Shown here: positions 61,064 through 64,000 of the stretch, piece after piece
How the letters are laid out: every line of letters starts with the position of its first letter
How positions within the stretch are numbered: position 1 is the stretch's first letter
NCBI GenBank assembly: GCA_949987565.1
Contig: OX465118.1
Coordinates: 7,811,564-7,875,563 of the forward strand
DNA length: 64,000 bases
Direction of reading: 5' to 3'
Origin: Luidia sarsii
Taxonomy: Eukaryota > Echinodermata > Asteroidea > Paxillosida > Luidiidae
Notes under the pieces: generated by a model
What the model saw: only the letters and a program-made list of their open reading frames with translations
Databases searched by the model: none
Told to the model about the DNA's origin: nothing
Made by a program: the position numbers and the translations under genes

Positions 61064-61202
61064 ATGCGGTCTCCTCTCAAGGCTGCAAAACGGATGGAGG
61101 GACCGGCCGAGGACAAGCCGTCCAAGAAGCGAGTGAGACAGGCCAGCCTGGAGGAGTGCTTCGGCTTTGCCGCCAAGCGCAAGAAGTCAGCGCAGGAAGA
61201 GA
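61064..61202 (+). CDS. Unknown gene, exon with first ATG
   Basis: 46 codons plus one base, GAAGAGA|GTGAGT. In-frame TAG at 61016-61018 limits upstream extension within this exon. Confidence 0.6.
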
Positions 61203-63825
61203 GTGAGTTCAAAGCTTCGAGGCATATAAGCGTTACGACGTATGACACTTAACCACCGTGGCGAAGCTATAGGTGCGCATGCGCGAAGCCAGGTTTTGCT
61301 GAGGCCTCCCCCATTCATTCATTCATTTCTCAGGTAGTTACAGGCACAAGCACGAACCAACTCTAACAATTATCCTTATCCTAACCCTAACAACCCTAAT
61401 CCTGAACCTAACCCTAATCCTAATCCTAATCAGTAACGCTAACCCAACCCGAACTCTAACTCAAACCGTAACCATAACCCTATCCGTTGCGCCCTAAGCC
61501 TAGCCCTAACTTATGCTGGTTTACCAAACACGTCCTTGTATAGTCCCCACACAATTTACGGGGTACCAGCATGGCTCAACGACGGTGGTTAAGCTTCATA
61601 TGTTGGTCCTGTTATATATCTCAAGCTTCTGGCCAAGAAAGAGAAACCACGGTCTCCACCCCTTTCCTCCTAGTCTTAAAGCCCCTACACAACATTGGTT
61701 GAGGTCAAAAAATAGCATCCATACGTTGTCTAATCCAACATAATGCATGAAATAGCACACCTGTGAAAATATCAGCTCAATCTGCCAACTGAGTCTCGAG
61801 AAAATTGTGAAAACCGCTTCATTTTTTTCGCGAACATGCAGCATTCAACGCCGTACTGTTCCGAAAAATAGTGTAGATCTCGGTGAGACATAAACTATTT
61901 CTTTTACTCTTTTCTCCCAAAATACAACATTTTAGGCAGAAATATTTCAGTGAGAGGTTTCTACTATAACCATCTTCAAACTGTATAAGTTTCATGTAAA
62001 TCTGTGAACATTTCTGTTTTTCGATCTTACCAATGTTGTGTAGGGGCTTTAAGGGGGTCACACTAATTGGCGTCAAGACGGCGTCAAGACAAGATAGTGG
62101 CGTCAACAAGGCATCAACACATTCAAAATGTATCATACATTGGAAATAAATACACCAGACTATGATGAATATTATCAGAGAAGATTTGCATTGGGTTTTA
62201 GGTTATATTTCAATGAATTTCAACCTTAACTTTTGACTGGGAGTTGAGAAATGACATTTGTGACTCTGACTCAGACTCGGCCTGAATGACTCAAGACTTG
62301 GGCTCGGAACTCGAGAGATGTGACTCGCAGTACAACTCTGGTTTGGGGGGCTGCTCTGTCAGGAAGTGGTCACGTCGCTCGATGCACTGATGGCATTCTG
62401 TCCTGATGATGGGCAGAACACATACATGTATTACCCAAAATCTTGAGTTACCGGCTCTTTTGTCACTGCAAACCTTCCATTTAGTTTTTCCACCGTGCAA
62501 ACCTACAAGTCTTATCTTTCTGTTCTCATTGTTTTTGGTTTTTTTTTTTATCGTGACTAGTTGAAGGGCTTAAAAATTAGTGGGCCTGATGTTTGGATCC
62601 TAGCAGGACCTTTCTCAAAGGCAGAGTGCCTTTGAGAAAGTTCCTGCTAGGATCGAAAGGTCCTGCTAGGATCGAAACGTCAGGCCCACTAAATTTTAAG
62701 ATTTGCATTTTGGTAATTTTAGTCAGTAGGCAGTTTGCAAATTTTTTTGTATATCACTAGTTGAAGGGCTGAACTTGGAGGACGTTGCCAGCATGAGTGC
62801 CTGTCCTCGAGGGGAGGAGACATCGGACCAGAAGAGGCGACGAGAGCAGATAGCTGCAGCGGCAGAGAGGAGGAGGTAGGGTAACTCAGTCCTGAACGTG
62901 CGGCCGATTTCACCAATCTCACCGAAACTTACGATGAATCGTAAGACCATGAGTGATGCACAGAAACCATACGGCCTTTCACAATTAACAATGGGTTATC
63001 CATCTTATGTTGAGTTAAGATGATGATGCATCGTAAGGCTTTGTGAAACCCACCCCTGGTCCCTAAACCGACCCATACTTACTGGAGCTGAGTTTTTTCA
63101 CGTCGTAAGTGATTTTATCCTTGTCATTCAGCCTGGGAGAAAAAGGCCCTGCTAGGATCGAAATGTCGGGCCCTAAGTCCTAATTTATGAGAAGGGCATT
63201 GGTTAGGAGGAATCATTGACTGATGTGTCTCTGTAGCAATCGTGTCACTCGGTTATTTATTTCTCTCCCCCCCCCCTCACACACACATACACACCCCAAG
63301 GGCGTCCCAGTCTCCCGACCATCCCGGCCCCACATCACCGACAACCGACCTCACCTGCCCCGGGATATCGCGGCTCTCGCCCGACACCAGCCTACCCGCA
63401 GCCGAGAGGGCTCCCGGCAACTCGCCACCCGCAGTGGGCGTCGACGCGAAACGCCGGGATGCCGCCGCCACAGGAAACGGCAGCGGCGGGACGTCCCTCC
63501 CCTTTTTCGCGTACCTCGAGGGCGGCGGCGCGGAAACGGCCGCGGCCACTTCGGCCGGAGCGCCCTCGAGGAGAACCACACGGCGGGGGCTCGACGAGTC
63601 GGCCCCGTCGACTTCCGCGACGCGCGACGACAGACCGACCGCATCGACGAACCGCGAGACACCAAAAACTCGTCCGGACCGCTCGCACAGGATGGACCCC
63701 GGCAGCGCCTTGCGGCACGTTCTGGACGGAGATGACGACGACGAAGAGAAGACGGCAGCAGGCATCGCCACGGGAGACGTCTCACCCACGTTAGAGTACG
63801 AGTCCTCCTTGCCCTTGTTCTCGGA
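61064..63825 (+). CDS. 5' part of an unrecognised, probably nuclear protein gene (3 exons seen, continues past the right edge)
   Basis: Exons 61064-61202, 62761-62875 and 63301-63825 join in frame for about 259 codons (phases 1 and 2), and a good donor GGA|GTAAGT at the end shows the gene goes on. I do not recognise the family. Visible features are two basic clusters (KPSKKRVR and FAAKRKK), and between them QASLEECFGF, which resembles a PCNA-interacting (PIP) box lacking one aromatic residue. A basic helix DQKRRREQIAAAAERRR resembles, loosely, RPA32-binding helices of DNA-repair proteins. A long disordered Pro/Ser/Thr/Arg-rich part follows, with an acidic DGDDDDEE stretch near the end. Genome-maintenance function is inference only. 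ATG context is weak and an upstream exon may exist (see 57735). Confidence 0.6.
61348..61512 (-). repeat. Degenerate interstitial telomere-like repeat
   Basis: CCTAACCCTAACAACCCTAA and further CCTAACCCTAATCCTAATCC blocks, decaying outwards to CTAACCCAACCCGAAC-like units. On the minus strand this is the metazoan telomere unit TTAGGG in degenerate form. It lies in the first intron of the unknown gene. Confidence 0.8.
61680..62048. mobile_element. TTAA-flanked MITE (piggyBac-type), copy 3
   Basis: AGCCCCTACACAACATTGGT to ACCAATGTTGTGTAGGGGCT, perfect inverse complements. TTAA is on both sides (61676-61679 and 62049-62052). Confidence 0.85.
62576..62745 (-). mobile_element. Hairpin-end repeat family GACGTTTCG, copy with 15-bp target duplication across a splice site
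   Basis: In inverse orientation: GATATACAAAAAAATTTGCAAACTGC head, CTACTGACTAAAATTACC, both arms of the GACGTTTCGATCC hairpin (with a local GGTCCTGCTAGGATCGAAA duplication) and the end CCCACTAATTTTTAA. ACTAGTTGAAGGGCT flanks both sides (62556-62570 area and 62756-62770), spanning the exon acceptor. Confidence 0.85.
62761..62875 (+). CDS. Unknown gene, second exon
   Basis: Acceptor ATATCACTAG|TT; donor AGGAGGAG|GTAGGG, phase 2. Encodes EGLNLEDVASMS and a basic helix. The acceptor lies inside a duplicated segment (see the element at 62576-62745). Confidence 0.7.
62895..63059. mobile_element. MITE with TTTCAC..GTGAAACCCACCCCTGG ends
   Basis: Right end TTTGTGAAACCCACCCCTGG matches in inverse the left end of the element at 9408. 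The interior shares CACAATTAACAATGGGTTATCC with its inverse there. The left end is diverged. Confidence 0.55.
63130..63180 (-). mobile_element. Hairpin-end repeat family GACGTTTCG, short fragment
   Basis: GGGAGAAAAAGGCCCTGCTAGGATCGAAATGTCGGGCCCTAA, one arm only, in the second intron of the unknown gene. Confidence 0.55.
63301..63825 (+). CDS. Unknown gene, third exon
   Basis: Acceptor CACCCCAAG|GGCG after a C/T-rich tract; donor TCGGA|GTAAGT. 174 codons, GC-rich. The phase fits the preceding exon exactly. All three frames are open over part of the exon because of the GC content, so the frame is chosen on phase, on the splice donor and on the acidic, EYESSLPLF-type end. Confidence 0.6.
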
Positions 63826-64000
63826 GTAAGTTCTAGCCTTTCAAGAAATGTCTTGCCCTACTCGATGTCTAATGACACACTTTGCTTCAGGACCTCTGAA
63901 TTATGAGCCCTAGTGGTGTTGCTACATGTATGTGACGGTCCCTCTGAATCCAAGCACCACAGTTTTAAACAAAGATTCTTGTCGGCCCACGACAAAAAGA

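Noticed and set aside
63223..63789. Alternative frames (plus and minus) across the last exon
   Set aside because: GC-rich sequence keeps several frames open; only the frame continuing from 62875 in phase 2 ends at a good donor.

Overview
This is a eukaryotic genomic window, most likely from a marine invertebrate deuterostome. An echinoderm, perhaps a sea star, is my best guess. The reasons are short coding exons with canonical GT-AG splice sites, five multi-exon animal genes, pervasive self-complementary TGTACATGTACA tracts, and a dense load of short non-autonomous transposons. The taxonomic call is inference from texture and gene content; no species-diagnostic sequence was tested.

Layout. 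Positions 1-24.6 kb are essentially gene-free: TGTACA-rich tracts, tandem repeats, MITE-like elements, and unique GC-richer blocks that could be regulatory. One weak candidate first exon lies at 20.68 kb on the minus strand. At 24.75-28.16 kb (minus) is a complete three-exon CISD gene (CDGSH iron-sulfur protein, closest to CISD2). About 2 kb away and divergently oriented, at 30.12-35.72 kb (plus), is a complete six-exon UBE2D-type ubiquitin-conjugating enzyme of 148 aa. At 40.61-45.10 kb (plus) is a complete five-exon synaptotagmin-family gene of 554 aa resembling Syt12. At 50.16-57.25 kb (minus) is a complete five-exon effector caspase of 362 aa with QACRG catalytic motif. From 61.06 kb to beyond the right edge (plus) is the 5' part of a nuclear-looking, unrecognised gene, three exons seen. 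A candidate upstream first exon at 57.735 kb would make its promoter shared with the caspase.

The genes do not form an operon or pathway. The CISD/UBE2D head-to-head pair matches a pairing known in vertebrates (CISD2-UBE2D3 and CISD1-UBE2D1), so it looks like ancestral microsynteny. The rest of the interest is in how repeats have remodelled gene structure. The last coding segment of the caspase has been captured and amplified in a CT-rich minisatellite just downstream of its stop codon. A retroposon-like element with a hairpin end has duplicated a splice acceptor in the right-hand gene. Several MITE families have readable terminal inverted repeats and target-site duplications (TTAA, about 8 bp, and 12-15 bp).
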